Source: Palaemon carinicauda (taxonomy: Eukaryota > Arthropoda > Malacostraca > Decapoda > Palaemonidae). Taken from it: DNA of 64,000 nucleotides. The translations under genes and the position numbers were made by a program. Under the pieces are notes generated by a model. It was not told the origin of the DNA and did not search any database. It saw only the letters and a list, made by a program, of their open reading frames with translations. The stretch covers positions 71,660,970 through 71,724,969 of the forward strand of contig NC_090751.1 of assembly GCF_036898095.1 (NCBI RefSeq), given 5' to 3'. Shown piece by piece: positions 12,820 through 26,929 of the stretch (positions within the stretch are counted from its first letter, which is position 1; each line of letters opens with the position of its first letter).

Positions 12820-15282
12820 AACGCCTCATATCGCAGAGAAAAGCTAATGCCGCTTATCAGAATCATAAATGAATAACGAATTTTTACGTTCTTATTCACC
12901 ACCAGAAAATAATCACTTCCAGAGATACGGCCCACGGCAGGATTTACCTACCAGGAGTCCAAGTTACCTGATAAGCCTTGCGCAGGTGAAAAAAATATAA
13001 ATCACATACGTGATCCTTCAGTTTTTTTCTAGATATTTTATAATGTTAGTATTGAGAGATTATGATTTCAGATATAAATGTATGTATTGTTATCGAAATG
13101 CTTGATGAGAGTCAAACGAAAAAGATGGATTGCTTGTGTTCCAAAAAAAGACGGCCAATCGTAAGATGAGCAGGGAACGAAAGGTAAAATTTATCGATTT
13201 TAAAAGTTAGTTAAAAAGAAAGTTTTTTTCTTAGTATACGCACAAAACAACTGTCGTTCATTGTGTATTCAATAATTCTATGATATTAATTGTCGGATAA
13301 TTGGTCGTAATTTCGATCAAAGCGAGTCTACAGAAGTTTAGTCATCATATTACTGTATTAGTAGAAATTTTAGAATTGGGAATGTGATACAATTTGGCAT
13401 GCTATTTTTCCTACCTAGAATATCTCTTCACGAAATATAAGAAAACATTTCGAACGAGACATTTCTCAATAGCTGCACCTCCTTTCCTTTACACGGCCAT
13501 AACTCCGTTTGCAATAGCAATAATTTCTCAGGGATTAATTTCAAACTTGTTATATCAGTCCAAGATTAGGTTGAGAAACTAAAAGAGTTTATGAAATTGC
13601 ATCATCCACAGCAATGATAAACATTAAGTCTCTTGTGTATCATTATTTGACCCTTCTTTTATCCTCATTACAATGAAACGACGTAGTAAAAAGTAAGTTC
13701 ACTTCATGAACTGCGTTGCTAAAAGATATATCATGAAATTCTTCACTTTACCAAACATTTATTGCGAACATTGAAATAACTAACACAGGCTAAAAAAACT
13801 TGAAAAAGAAAAGAATAGGAGAATGAAAAAAAAAAAACTGGGTATAACTAAAATAGTTGTCATAGAATCGCCTTGTGAAAAAGAGTGAAAGCAGTTGTCA
13901 GAGAACCGAAAATTGACAGTTCTTCGGGATTTTGACGCTATTATACCGTGTATATTTTTTTCTATAGATTAGTCTGTATAGGAATGCATTGCACACTTCG
14001 TTTCACATAAGTATTTGCATTCGTATGTTTTTTTTTTTAGGAATGTTCATACTGAGGATCTTGCCATGAGTATTCTGTTTTTCCCTTGCACATTTAAAGT
14101 TGTAGATGCACACAGATTTCGTTGATTTGTGTGCTTTATGGTGTTACGCGATTTTAATCTTAATGAAAATATATTTCATTTCCCATCGAAAATGATTAAT
14201 TCTGCAGTAAATACGGCAGATTTCCCAGCCAGAAGTTTCATTACCCTGAGTGTCATGAATATATCGTCGTCTCCTCTTAACCAAAACTAGAAATGAAGTA
14301 AAACGAGAATCAAATCAAGATTTCTCCTGTCTCATTAGAAATTTGATTGTCGCATAAATACTTGAGTAATCTCATATCAATCGATCTATCATTTCTAGTA
14401 AGATAAAAGCTGGAAGATATTCTCAGACTGTGGTATCTAATTCCATATCTAACATATTTACTAGCAGTCAAATGCGTCGTTTTTGGTGTATTTGCCATAT
14501 GCAAGTGATCTTTATGAATGCATTTTGGAAATACGAATCAAGGTCAGGAGCTAAAACAATGTAAAAAAGAATAATACATTACAGTATTCCAACTTGTATC
14601 CCTCATTGTTTGAAACATTGTGTGAATAGTAGATTAGAGATGTCCTCCTTTGCTTTGATGATTAATTTTTCAAACTAGACTTTAGTCATTTACTTATCAC
14701 TTTATAGTGGTTTTTCATCGCGGTTTCCAGTTGGTCAAAATGCTTCACCAAGTTTTCTTATCCCTTTCTTTAGCGCAAGACGATTATGTTCCGAGATAAA
14801 AGTTTCTCCTAACCCTTTAATATCTCAATTCCAGCATTTAGGTCACTTGTGAAATTATCTGTGTTCTTTAATAAATTTTAGATATGCTTGGTTTCACATG
14901 GACTGATTCTATACTCGCTTGGAGTTGAGTATATCAATGGTGAAAGAGATTAATTACTTTGCATTTTTCTCCACATTTTATCCTAGTCAAAGTTTGAATA
15001 TTTTTCTCGTAAAAAAACATTTGTGAAATATAAATTTTATTTTCACAAGTGACTGGCGTTGCTATCTTGCCCTCGTTAACCGACAGTAAATCTATTTGAA
15101 TTTACGAATATTGTTTATAATGCAACTTATATTATCTTCCAGTCGGTTTATTTTACAGCTCTATTTTCTTCCGTAGATGTTTCATACATCATAGAGCTTC
15201 ACGTTCCAAACGAACCCCAAGTGTCATTCTGTAAGGTCTTTGCAACGTACCTCTAGTAAGTGTTAATCTCTATGTATCTATT

Positions 15283-15450
15283 TGTAGGTAGTAGGTTGGC
15301 CAGGACATCAGCCATCCGTTGAGATACTACCGCTAGAGAGTTATGGGTTCCTTTGACTGTCCAGATAATACTACATAGGATCTCTGGTTACGGCTATTTT
15401 TTCCTTTGACTAAACATACACCGAAGAGTCTGGCTGATTCTTTACAAACT
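15283..15450 (+). repeat. Interspersed repeat, head portion, plus orientation
   Basis: The stretch has GTAGTAGGTTGGCCAGGACA, then GAGATACTACCGCTAGAGAG. It matches the reverse complement of 30930-31020, where GGTTGGCCAAGGCATCAGCC and the same CTACTGCTAGAGAG follow. The two copies therefore belong to one dispersed family; this copy lacks the 3' tail seen at 30310-30450. I recognise it from memory as widespread in decapods. Confidence 0.72.
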
Positions 15451-15509
15451 AGTTTACCCGAACTATCAAAATGGCGTAGAAGTCTTTAGATAGATACACA
15501 CAAACGCAC

Positions 15510-15665
15510 ATGCGCACACACACAGATTCAACCCTTCCCACCTCCACCATTCCTAATTACAGCCCGCTGGTTCGGCAATTTGTGGGAGAATATGGTTTTC
15601 GAGTGTACCTTTCGAGGTACCCGCTCTCACCAGGGTAAGGCTATTCCCTCTCCCCCTGAGCGTGA
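15510..15665 (+). repeat. Possible SINE-like repeat
   Basis: The stretch contains ACCCGCTCTCACCAGGGTA and CTCCCCCTGAGCGTGACAG, then passes into a TATATA-rich tail. I recall similar words as dispersed crustacean repeats, but no second copy is present in the window to test this. Confidence 0.4.
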
Positions 15666-15723
15666 CAGAAAATATATGTATATATATATCTTTATAAATA
15701 TAGATATACATATACTGTATATG

Positions 15724-17508
<1,785 letters not shown>

Positions 17509-17586
<78 letters not shown>
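17509..17586. repeat. (CT)n microsatellite
   Basis: About 78 bp of CT repeat abutting the TA array on its right and the broken LINE on its left. Confidence 0.97.
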
Positions 17587-17823
<237 letters not shown>

Positions 17824-18165
17824 GGTCACTGTTTACGAAAAAGTATCGAAGAAATGAGGTATTAATTTAGATTAGTTATTTTCAGATTAGTTCGGAACAA
17901 TAGAAATAATACATAACATATTATAGTTACTTGTTAAAGAATTTAGGAAAATGCAGTTTTTAAGAGCTGAGACATCTGATGACTTTATTCACTAATGGAT
18001 TGATGACCTGTCAGACAGTGTTTGATTGATCGTAGACAATATTTTCATGCTTACTCTATGATTTATTATGCATCTAATAATTGAATAAAACCTTTCACAT
18101 ATAAGCTTATGAAAATTCAAATCTCTACCAAATCCCATGCTTTGTTGACACTTGGTGCCATTGCT

Positions 18166-18423
18166 ACTCCAACACACTCTCAAGCCAGTAATTGAAAAGT
18201 TGGAAAGATTTCATCACTAACAATGTAGACAAACATGGGCCATTGCCTTTTCATCGTCATAAGTAAGGTGATTATGCATTAAATTCGGGAATTTACTCCA
18301 ACTCACTCTCAAGCCATTAATTGAAAAGTTGGAAAGATTTCATCACTAACAATGTAGACAAACATGGGCCATTGCCTTTTCATCGTCATAAGTAAGGTGA
18401 TTATGCATTAAATTCGGGAATTT
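18166..18423 (+). repeat. 129-bp tandem duplication
   Basis: Unit 1 is 18166-18294 and unit 2 is 18295-18423. Both run from ACTCCAAC.CACTCTCAAGCC to AAATTCGGGAATTT, with only a few mismatches (for example ACACACT/ACTCACT and CCAGTA/CCATTA). The duplication lies in the N-terminal coding part of the decayed hAT. Confidence 0.95.
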
Positions 18424-19508
18424 TTTAGAATCTCTTGAGCTAATTGCGTAATCTAATTCACTGTAAAGAAAAAGCTAGATAGACGATATGGGCATTACAC
18501 TTTTCCTCAGTATCAGGATGACTTAATATCACTTATTTAAACTCATATTAAACACGCAAAATCTGCTCAGTTTTTTCTGTTATGGTTGATGAAACAAAAG
18601 ACTTGTAAATGAAAAAAAAAAAGAAAAAAAAAAAAAAACAGTTGGCACTTTAGTAAAAGAATGATGAAGGATCATGTCATCGATACGTATCAAGAAAAAG
18701 GTTGATGCGGCCAGTTTAGCTGATTTTATATAAAAGGAGATTGAAGAATATGATTTTGATTTAGTCAAATCATGGGGACATTGATATGATAAGGAAAGTG
18801 TTATGAGTAGATGCTTTACTGGCGTTCAGGTACAAATGCGAGGTAAAATTCACTAAGCACTGCACATACATTATCATGATCACGAACTTAATTTAGTACT
18901 GGATGACTGAGTAAACTGTAAAGAATATCAGTGGCCTCTCTTCATTCTTTTTAGTTATTAACACACTGTGCCCACTTATAATTAGCAATACTACAAAGTA
19001 CCAACTTTTCATAGAGGCACAGAAAGCAAAAGACCTGCAAGTTTTGACATTAGAAAGACTTGATATAACAAGTTGGTGTTGTTATTATCGGTCAGTTGCA
19101 AAGGTTAAACTTCGTTATGGAAGTTTGTTAGCAGTCCTTCACAAAATTGAAGAGAGCTCTGATTAACAGGCTGCAGCTGAAGCAAGTGGACTCAAAAGCT
19201 GTTACTGTTTTTCAAATTTGTAGCGAATCTTCATGTATGCAGAGCAAGTCTTGAAAGTTACCAACAGCTTGTCAGACCAGCTGGAGCAAGGAAGTTTTTG
19301 CTATGTGAAGCTTGCCCTTTCATACAGTCGACTATTAAAGAAGTACAGGTATTGAGAACAGATGAAAGTTTCTATAATATCTTTGACAATATTAAGATTT
19401 TTTCCGCCGTATATTAGATTACTACAAACTTGAAAGCCCAAATCAATTAGACAGACCTAGGAGGATCCAGAAGATCTCATCTAAGTTAAAAGACTTTTTA
19501 ACTGATTC

Positions 19509-19516
19509 AACTAAAG
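19509..19516. other. 8-bp target-site duplication, left copy
   Basis: AACTAAAG, identical to 22106-22113 on the other side of the hAT element. Confidence 0.93.
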
Positions 19517-19648
19517 CAGTGGTTCTTAACCTTTTTCATCCCATGACCCCCTGGGACTAATCAGAGTATTATTATGACCCCCTATAATAGATTTGGAAAT
19601 AATGAACCTTGTCAAAGGGTCAAGTAAAAAAAATTACAGGAAGACCAT

Positions 19649-20156
19649 GGTTTACTCCTATACAATTTTATTGGAAACACCACAGAACAAAAACCTTGAA
19701 AAATTCCACTTTCCTAGCCTTTACAAATGCCATAAAATTATAAATTCCAAAGAACTATTCAACATCATACAAAATGGTTTACTCCTATACAATTTTATTG
19801 GAAACACCACAGAACAAAAACCTTGAAAAATTCCACTTTCCTAGCCTCTACAAACACCATAAAATTATAAATTCCAAACAACTATTCAACATCATACAAA
19901 ATGGTTTACTCCTATACAATTTTATTGGAAACACCACAGAACAAAAACCTTGAAAAATTCCACTTACATGGCCTCTACAAATGCCATAAAATTATCATTT
20001 CCAAAGAACTATTCAACATCATACAAAATGGTTTACTCTTATACAATTTTATTGGAAACACCACAGAACAAAAACCTTGAAAAATTCCACTTACATAGCC
20101 TCTACAAATGCCATAAAATTATCAATTCCAAAGAACTATTCAACACCATACAAAAC
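19649..20156. repeat. 127-bp tandem array, four units
   Basis: The word TTTACTCCTATACAATTTTA recurs at 19651, 19778, 19905 and (as TTTACTCTTATAC) 20032, giving an exact 127-bp period. Units differ by scattered substitutions. The array lies inside the hAT, downstream of the transposase stop. Confidence 0.95.
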
Positions 20157-20178
20157 CTAGCACCTACTTCTCATTCAC

Positions 20179-22062
20179 TCAGTGTGATGGTTGAAATTGT
20201 TTTGCAGCCATAAGTCTATCAAAGCGAGGACCAGTGTTCGATAGGCAACACCTCATGTCAGCATCGATGACAAGCCTATTGCGTGCCTTCGTTTTCAGTG
20301 CAACCATTGCTGAGAATCCAACCTCGCACCGGTAGGTTGACGGGGACTGAATCAACATGGTTAATGCACGCATCGAGAGAATAGGACAGTAGTTCTTCAC
20401 TTTTGCCCAAAATGTTGGAAGCTCTTGTTCGGCAAAATCGACTTTAAGCTGAGAATCCTCACGAATTTGATAAAATTCTACCTTAGCAGCAACATCAGTA
20501 TCACTGATGGCACTATCTTTTACTGAAAAGGGTCTATAGATCCAAGCATCAGTACAGCGGTCGTTTAGTCCTGGAAAGTAACTTTCGATGGCGTCATTTA
20601 CTGCCAAAAGATGAGTGGAGATTTCCTCACGGAAACTACATTCAGCATCTGGCATGGAACCCAAGAGAGTCATCATCTCCATGAAGAAAGTCATGTCAAC
20701 TCTTTTCTGGTAAAGTTGAATCTTAGACTTGAACGCTGCCACTTTGTCCCGAGCTGTGTGCATCATTGTAACGTTTCCTTGGATTGAAGTATTCAGAGAA
20801 TTTACTTCCGAGAAGAAATCGGCCAAGTAGGCAACCTTTGTTACAAAACAATCATCCTGCATCTTTTCATGAAGAAGATTCTCCTTTGCCGTATGACCAC
20901 GTTCCAACAGCATTGTTATTTCTTCGCGAAGTTGTAGCACGCGATTTAAAACTTTGCCGCGTGAGAGCCAACGTACCTCTGTATGAAATAGTAGAACAGA
21001 AAATTCAGCACCCATTTCTTCACATAGCAATTTAAAAATCCTTGAAGTTGTTTCACTTCCTCGTATATGGTTCACAATCTTTACAACGTCAGTAAGCCCT
21101 TCTTGAAGTCCAGGTGGGAGAGTCTTCATTGCCAAAGCATACCGATGAAGCATACAGTGAGTGAAAGAGACATGTGGAGCGGCATTCTTCACGAAGGCTT
21201 TGAAGCCCGATTTGTAGCCGGCCATAGAAGGAGCTCCATCTGTACACACTCCAACAAGTGCGTCCCAACCTAGTTCGTGCTAAAGGAGAAAGGCTTCAAG
21301 GATTTTGAAAATATCTTTTCCACGAGTGGTTGTGGCCAGTGGTTCAGAGAACAGGTACTCCTCTTTCATAACTTCCACGTTAAGGTAACGAACATAAACA
21401 ATAAGTTGGGAACATGAAGCAACATCCGTTGACTCGTCCAGTTACAATGAATAGACTGGGCTACTCCTTACAGCAGCCACTACTTGCAGCATAATATCGT
21501 CACTCATGTTCGAGATCCGACTCCTGACTGTATCATTCGAAAGGGAAATAGCCCTTATCTTGTTTGCCTGCTGTTCTCCAAGAATTACCTTCGTTGCTTC
21601 CAGAATGCAAGGCTTAATCAAGTCTTCACCAATATTATGAGGTTTCTTGGTCTTAGCAATTTTTAGAGCAATTCTGTATGAAACCTCCAACGCTACTTTA
21701 TTCTGACAAGCAAAGTGACAGGTCGAATCGATGCGACTGGCCTTCAGGGCAGCTTCTTTTTGCTTGAAATAGTCCAAGTTTTTGTCCCCCAAATGGCTGT
21801 GATAGGACTCAAAATGGATCTTCAGCTTGCTTGGCTTCATATCACGTGACTTGGAGGAGTATCCGATTGAGCTATAATGGGAATCTAACGCTATTTTGGT
21901 AACACTGGCTATGGTTAATGTGCAGCAGACCACCCAACTTGTGACCAGTGTTGTACTCATCAAACTGGTAAATGCCCTACTGGCTATTTCAAATACGTGT
22001 ATAATGTATATGAAAAATAAATTATTCTCCAGAACCCTTTGTGACCCCTTAAGAAATCCCAA
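20179..22062 (-). pseudogene. ZBED5-like hAT transposase, two nonsense mutations
   Basis: A single minus-strand frame runs 22062 to 20179, broken only by TAA at 21442-21444 and TAG at about 21283-21285. Both fit C-to-T decay of Gln codons. Order: remnant BED zinc finger near 21860-21790 (KPSKLKIHFESYHSHL keeps the two His, but the two Cys are lost); LSNDTVRSRISNMSDDIM; LDESTD after the first stop (catalytic Asp region); [34 protein letters not shown]; and the C-terminal dimerisation region [19 protein letters not shown]. Homology starts near 21880, so the first residues from 22062 are probably not native. Domesticated relatives exist in animals, but the stops and intact transposon ends show this is a mobile copy. 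Confidence 0.9.
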
Positions 22063-22312
22063 ACGACCCCCCAGGGGGTCACGACCCCCAGGTTAAGAAA
22101 CACTGAACTAAAGGAATGGGTGAGGCTAATACAAGTCTTGCTCCTGAGGTACCATTCAAAAAAAACAAAATATTTTGACATACCGGACACTCATAATATG
22201 CCACTGAGAGTAGTGATGACTGCACTAACTTGCCTTCTAATGACGTTTCAAATGATAAGACACTTTCTACCATAGTAGTTTTATAAGGATATTCACATAG
22301 ATGAAATCCTCT

Positions 22313-22560
22313 TAGCCTACCGGGTAGTACAGTGGTAATGTGTTTGTCTAGCATTTGCATGATAGCAGATCAATCCCAGCTTGGGAGCGTGAGTTTAAGC
22401 TGTTTGCTGGGAAGCCTACTGCTGTGTTTGGGCACCACAGTGGGATGTTGGGCTTGCCCGGCTGACGTTCTGGTGACATCTATTCTGATGAAATTAGAAC
22501 TGAAAGTAGGCAACCTTCAAATACCCAAATTTCTGTAGAAAAGGGCCACTTTCTAACTAG
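22313..22560 (+). mobile_element. tRNA-derived SINE
   Basis: The 5' head GGGTAGTACAGTGGTAATGTG resembles a pol III A box (TAGTACAGTGG). AGATCAATCCC about 40 bp downstream resembles a B box (GATCAATCC). A tRNA-unrelated body follows, with a T-rich tract at 22574-22588. Spacing and order fit a tRNA-derived SINE, and the cloverleaf is too diverged for a functional tRNA. It sits within the decayed hAT, between central and C-terminal coding fragments. Confidence 0.68.
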
Positions 22561-23389
22561 GAATAAAAATCCTATTTTTTTTTTTTTCAAATGTAAGATA
22601 AACTCAAACCATTAGCATGTGCCTACTCAGAATTTCATGGAACGATTAAAATTCTCATCTCTCTTCTAGTATGTACTGCCAGCAATGGACTACCGTTTAC
22701 AGTACTTAGGTTAGTGAAAACGTATCTTCCAACTACCATGAAAAATGAGTGCTTGAATGACTTGCTTCTCATGGCCTAAAAAAATGGGGCTTGTTAAAAA
22801 TCTTAACTATAACATACTGGTTAATAATTTGACAAAATTAAGACCAAGGAGTTATCAATAATGCAGTAGATAATATTTGAAATGCATGCAGCATGTGTTT
22901 ATTTTGAAATTTATTTAGAGGAATCTTGTTATAAATATTTACCATTTTATCTCTACACATTTTCCCAAGCTTATTATCTTCCTGTTCACCTCAACTTATC
23001 TTGTTTTCCGGAATAACTCTTGTGTAGTTAGTGAGCTGTATTTAATTCAACATGTTAAATTGCAGATATTTTAGGACCAATACTATAGTTTATAGTTTGA
23101 TTTCCTTAGAAATTTCCACTACCTTTTCAACTGTAGTTATTATCTCAAAATTTGATGTACAGCATTTTTAACGAATAAAGATTCTTCAAATTTCCTTTAC
23201 AATTGGCTTCAAATTGATCCTATTTTGTTAGTTTTGCTTGACCCCTCTTTCAGGGGAGGTCCCCTCAAACTATCCTTTGCTCCACCCCCAGGACAAATGA
23301 AATGACGCCCCTGATGAGGATAAATGTGACATCTGGATATTACTTAATCTTTGTGCTGCTTCTGTTACTATTGTGCATGAACTGCTATT

Positions 23390-26050
23390 CTATGACTTAC
23401 GTTATTGGTAATGAAAGTCAAGCTTATGAGTATCAAAAAGATTACTTGGTTGACAGAAATTACCTTTCACGAATAGCAAACTCTCACTCATCATATGGAT
23501 CATAAAGAAGATGGGTACCCAAAGGAAATGTACTAGGCTCAATCTTAATTTGCATCTATAATATAGGTCTAAGAAAAGAAAAAATACTACTAAGACACGA
23601 AGGGAAGTTTAAACTATTTGTACACTAATTGTACATAATTCCACTTCTCCATAAATGACATTAATGATAACGTTGAAACTTTAAACTACATTCCTACTAG
23701 TGTTAGGAAATGGATGTCAGTAGGGAAGAAAAACTACTTTAGAAACTTAGCTGACCTCCAAACAAATACTAATAAAATCCTGGTCCCAATATCTATAGTC
23801 AGTCAAATTTTCTAAGGCCATTGTGGTGGAGCCAGGTAGAAAATACAGTTGTCAGTTCTATGGGCAGCATTTAAAGTTCAAATGCTTCCCGTACAGATAA
23901 CACTTCTAGGAAAGATTTGCTTAAGACCTTGAGAGTTGCAGGAAAAGACTTGCTTCTTAAATGCACCCTCTTCTTTATTTTCTATTTTCATTCCCAATTC
24001 TATTTACTCCTTATTTACATATATTTTATTATTAGTTTTTGTATTAATGGATAAAGTGAATATTGCAGCATAAGATACTGGAATCATTTGTAGCATCTTT
24101 TCATATCCTTATCTTTTGAAGGAGAAATATAGTTGTCTATTTATCTATTTCTTTATTTTTTCATCAATAAATAAATATCAACATTCTTTAAAGCCTATGC
24201 CCACACAGAACTTTAATATATCATTTACTTTATAAAGTATGGAGACCATTGATTACTTAATCCATGTTTACAATAACACACGTTGTCGTCGTCTTCAGAG
24301 GAGCTTGTATCTGTTCAGCACATACTGACACTATAATTTTGATTCAACCAGATTTCGTCTTAGTATATAATTAGACGTTCTTTATTTTTTACATCTATTT
24401 TTTGTAAAAAAAGATTTACAATAAAGACAAAACATCACCTTCTCTATCAAAAACTGTCGACTGATTACTTTTGCTTAGCAAAAGCCTATTTTTTTATCAG
24501 CTTTCGAACAGATCCTCTACTTTCTATTAAAAGCAATATTATCTTTCATTGCTACCAGAACTTTATCGAGAGTAGGAATTTCCTTCTGATTGTAGAAACC
24601 AAGAATTATTCTTTGCAGGACATTTTCATCAAAATCTTCGTCAGTCACTGGCCTCACTTTCTGTCTTTTCTTTTTTTTGAAACACTGTTGTTTTTCTAAA
24701 AGGAAATATTTTTTAAAATTATAGACTATTTACTTGGCCTTGGGTGATGAGTGAAGACATTTTTGGGAGTCACTTAGGCTGTCCATTGTTATCACAGTAG
24801 GTGATCAAGGGTGGTAGGCCTTTCATGATACTGACCACATTTTAATCCTGATATGAACCGTGGAATCTTTACACTCAGATCTGGCAATGTCGGTCAAATA
24901 ATGCCACATCTATATTTTAGATAATGAAACTTAGGTTTTATTTAATAATAGATGAAATAAAGTATATTCAAAATATCTGTCGAAAGCTAAACACTACATT
25001 TCAAGAAATGATACATATTTCAATAGACGCCTTGACGCTATTATGATTATCATAACATTAAATTGGCCACATATGATATCTGTACCGGCCACACTATAGT
25101 GGCCTTAGAAAGTTTGGTAAACTATACTAGAGTTCGTGACTTAGGTGTATCACTTAACTGTGATTTGTCTCTCAGTCCACATATCACCTTAGAAACATTG
25201 CTGTAGTAAAGAGGTATCTGGATGAATATTCTGTAAAGAAACTTGTATTTAACTTAGGTATAACTAGGATTATTGACTACTGTAACTTGATCCATCGCAA
25301 TCTACCTAAATCTCATCTTGGGAAATCACAAAATATAAGAAACATAAGAGCAAGATTGATAAAAGGTGTTCCAGCCAGAGAAAATATTACACCTATGCTA
25401 ATAGAATTATACTAACTGTCTATTAAAGCCAGAATAGAGTTCAAGATTTGTGCAATGACTCATTACGTTATTAGAATCGGATGTCCAAAATGTCTAAGAG
25501 AATTGCTACACATTGTGCAGCCAACGTATAGTGTTGGTATGAGGATGGTTACAAATGGTTTCAAGTTACCGGAGCAAAGATGTAAGTTAGACACAAGAGT
25601 TCCTTGTACACTTCACTCCAAAGAAATGTACCCTTTCACACACTTACTTTGAAGAGAGTAACCAAACAGATAGTGTAGGGAGAGACGGCAAAGTTGGCGG
25701 GCAGAGCTAAACACAATTATTGGCTGTGCAGTATGGGTATGGCTGGGTGGACTACCTCAAAGTGATGTGTACCCAGAATTCCTGTGTCCAACTAGAGCTT
25801 TACAATATACGGCCCGAAGACTATATAACAAACTTTCACTTGATGTACGAAAGACTGAAGTTATTATGGCTTTCAAAAAGAGCTTAAGACTCTCTTGTTA
25901 TCTAAGTGCTTCAATACTATGGATTTGACAATTAATATGGAATATGATGCGTTACAGTCTAAATACCTAAGAATATATATAAAAAACAGATTTTGTAGGT
26001 CCAGTAGTGCACACGGTTTCCATGAGTGATAATAGCATAACAGGCCTTAA
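23390..26050 (+). pseudogene. CR1/L2-like LINE, split reverse transcriptase
   Basis: Plus-strand RT words are found in two blocks. At 23390-23850: DYLVDRNYLSRIANSHSSYGS, WVPKGNVLGSILICIYNIGL (motif B, normally GVPQGSVLGP), EGKFKLFV (the YADD region follows but is destroyed), and VRKWMSV. At 25100-25940: VRDLGVSLNCDLSLS, IDYCNL, ARLIKGVPARENITPMLIEL, SIKARIEFKICAMTH, CPKCLRELL, RRLYNKLS. Between them, 23890-25085 has no RT words and is probably an insertion. The order matches the RT C-terminal half of CR1/L2/Jockey-group LINEs. No intact frame remains. Confidence 0.78.
23890..25085. other. Unassigned sequence splitting the LINE
   Basis: AT-rich DNA without recognisable coding, lying between RT blocks that should be adjacent. 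No terminal repeats or target duplication could be seen. Confidence 0.5.
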
Positions 26051-26661
26051 AGAAATGCAAGTAAAGTATTGCTTATGAGCTAGTAAATAGGTAGACAAGT
26101 TATCGGATTAGACGTGTAATGTTTTTTATGCTTTCATCATAACAGTTTTACAGTCTTGTTAAAGTACTATTTAGTTATTAGATGTAATGTCTAGCATTTT
26201 TTCCAGATACCCATAGAAGCTTTAAGAAGAAGATTTAAGCTAACCATGGTGTTTACTAAAACATTTTAACTCATGATGTGGATGAATAATCATAATTCGT
26301 TTATTTTCTTTTGAATTAGATGTCTGGATAAGGAAAGTGCCGTCCTTTCACATTTACCACGGAATTCTGCCCATTAAAAAAAATCTAAAACTCCTCAGCT
26401 CTTGTCCCATACTGTGAATATATATTAAGCCAGATCTAGTTTCATGTATGGGAGAATTTCTGCTTTAGAATAATGAATATGAAAGTTCATGAGCACCAAA
26501 AGTAAGGGGGATGCCTGTTCCTTAGCCAATAGTTTTTTTGAAAAAGTTACCACTGCAAGAAAAAATGTTTTTGGCTACACGAGAGCTGACTAGCTTTATG
26601 GTTTTACGAAACTGAACAGGAAAAAGGGGACATGATAAAGCTTTAAATTTCTTCTTAGGAG

Positions 26662-26901
26662 TGTGCAGGCGAGAGACTCTCGTGAATGCAACTAACTTCA
26701 TTTCAACAGACAGTGAGCTTTTATAACAACAGTTTCAGTGAAAGAGGGTCACAAAAACTCAAACAAATCGATACAAGAAGATACAGGCATAAACAGGTTA
26801 TTAGTGTGAGGGGAAAGTGATAACGAAAATATATACAGTATATATATAAAAACAGAAATACCGTTACATTGTACGAGGGTGTATGCTACACGTGCGGTAC
26901 A
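26662..26901 (-). repeat. 3' LTR of gypsy A2
   Basis: This 240-bp block aligns with 29307-29522 and resembles the A1 5' LTR in length and tips (TGTGC at the left, GGTACA at the right). On the minus strand it is preceded by a polypurine tract at 26902-26915. Confidence 0.84.
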
Positions 26902-26929
26902 TGGGTCCCCCACTAAAAAAGACAGTCAT

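Larger units (their letters stand above)
9447..15282. other. Long non-coding AT-rich stretch with microsatellites
   Basis: About 5.8 kb in which I could not support any gene, RNA or recognisable transposon. Contents seen: an ATACTGT triplication near 10303-10325, a 41-bp poly-A at 10914, a CTA/AAT compound repeat at 12444 and a CT array at 12738. Short open frames here show no family resemblance. Confidence 0.6.
19517..22105 (-). mobile_element. hAT DNA transposon, ZBED5-like, with perfect target duplication
   Basis: Left tip CAGTGGTTCTTAACCT (19517-19532) and right tip AGGTTAAGAAACACTG (22090-22105) are inverted repeats with one mismatch. Both are flanked by the identical 8-bp duplication AACTAAAG (19509-19516 and 22106-22113), the length expected for hAT. 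The transposase reads on the minus strand across most of the unit. A 127-bp tandem array lies between the left tip and the end of the gene. The target was an older hAT. Confidence 0.95.
18160..23313 (+). mobile_element. Decayed hAT transposon, ZMYM1/TTF type, carrying nested inserts
   Basis: Plus-strand frames match the hAT transposase order in fragments. A SGNFLESLELIA-like word lies near 18410-18445, VMVDETKDL near 18575-18605 (first catalytic Asp region), VKSWGH-YDKESVMS-CFTGVQVQM near 18760-18840, and HDHELNLVLDD near 18870-18905. YYRSVAKVKLRYGSLLAVLHKI follows near 19085-19150 in two overlapping pieces. The C-terminal dimerisation region, VCTASNGLPFTVLRLVKTYL, lies near 22670-22730. The right tip AATGACGCCCCTG (23301-23313) resembles hAT ends starting CAGGGGC. 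It is interrupted by the hAT at 19517-22105 and the SINE at 22313-22560. I could not locate the left end. All frames are broken. Confidence 0.72.

Noticed and set aside
20179..22062. Domesticated host gene of the ZBED5 family
   Set aside because: Intact transposon tips, an 8-bp duplication and two stops point to a mobile copy, not a host gene.
22313..22380. Possible functional tRNA gene
   Set aside because: Boxes are present but arms do not pair well and a SINE body follows.
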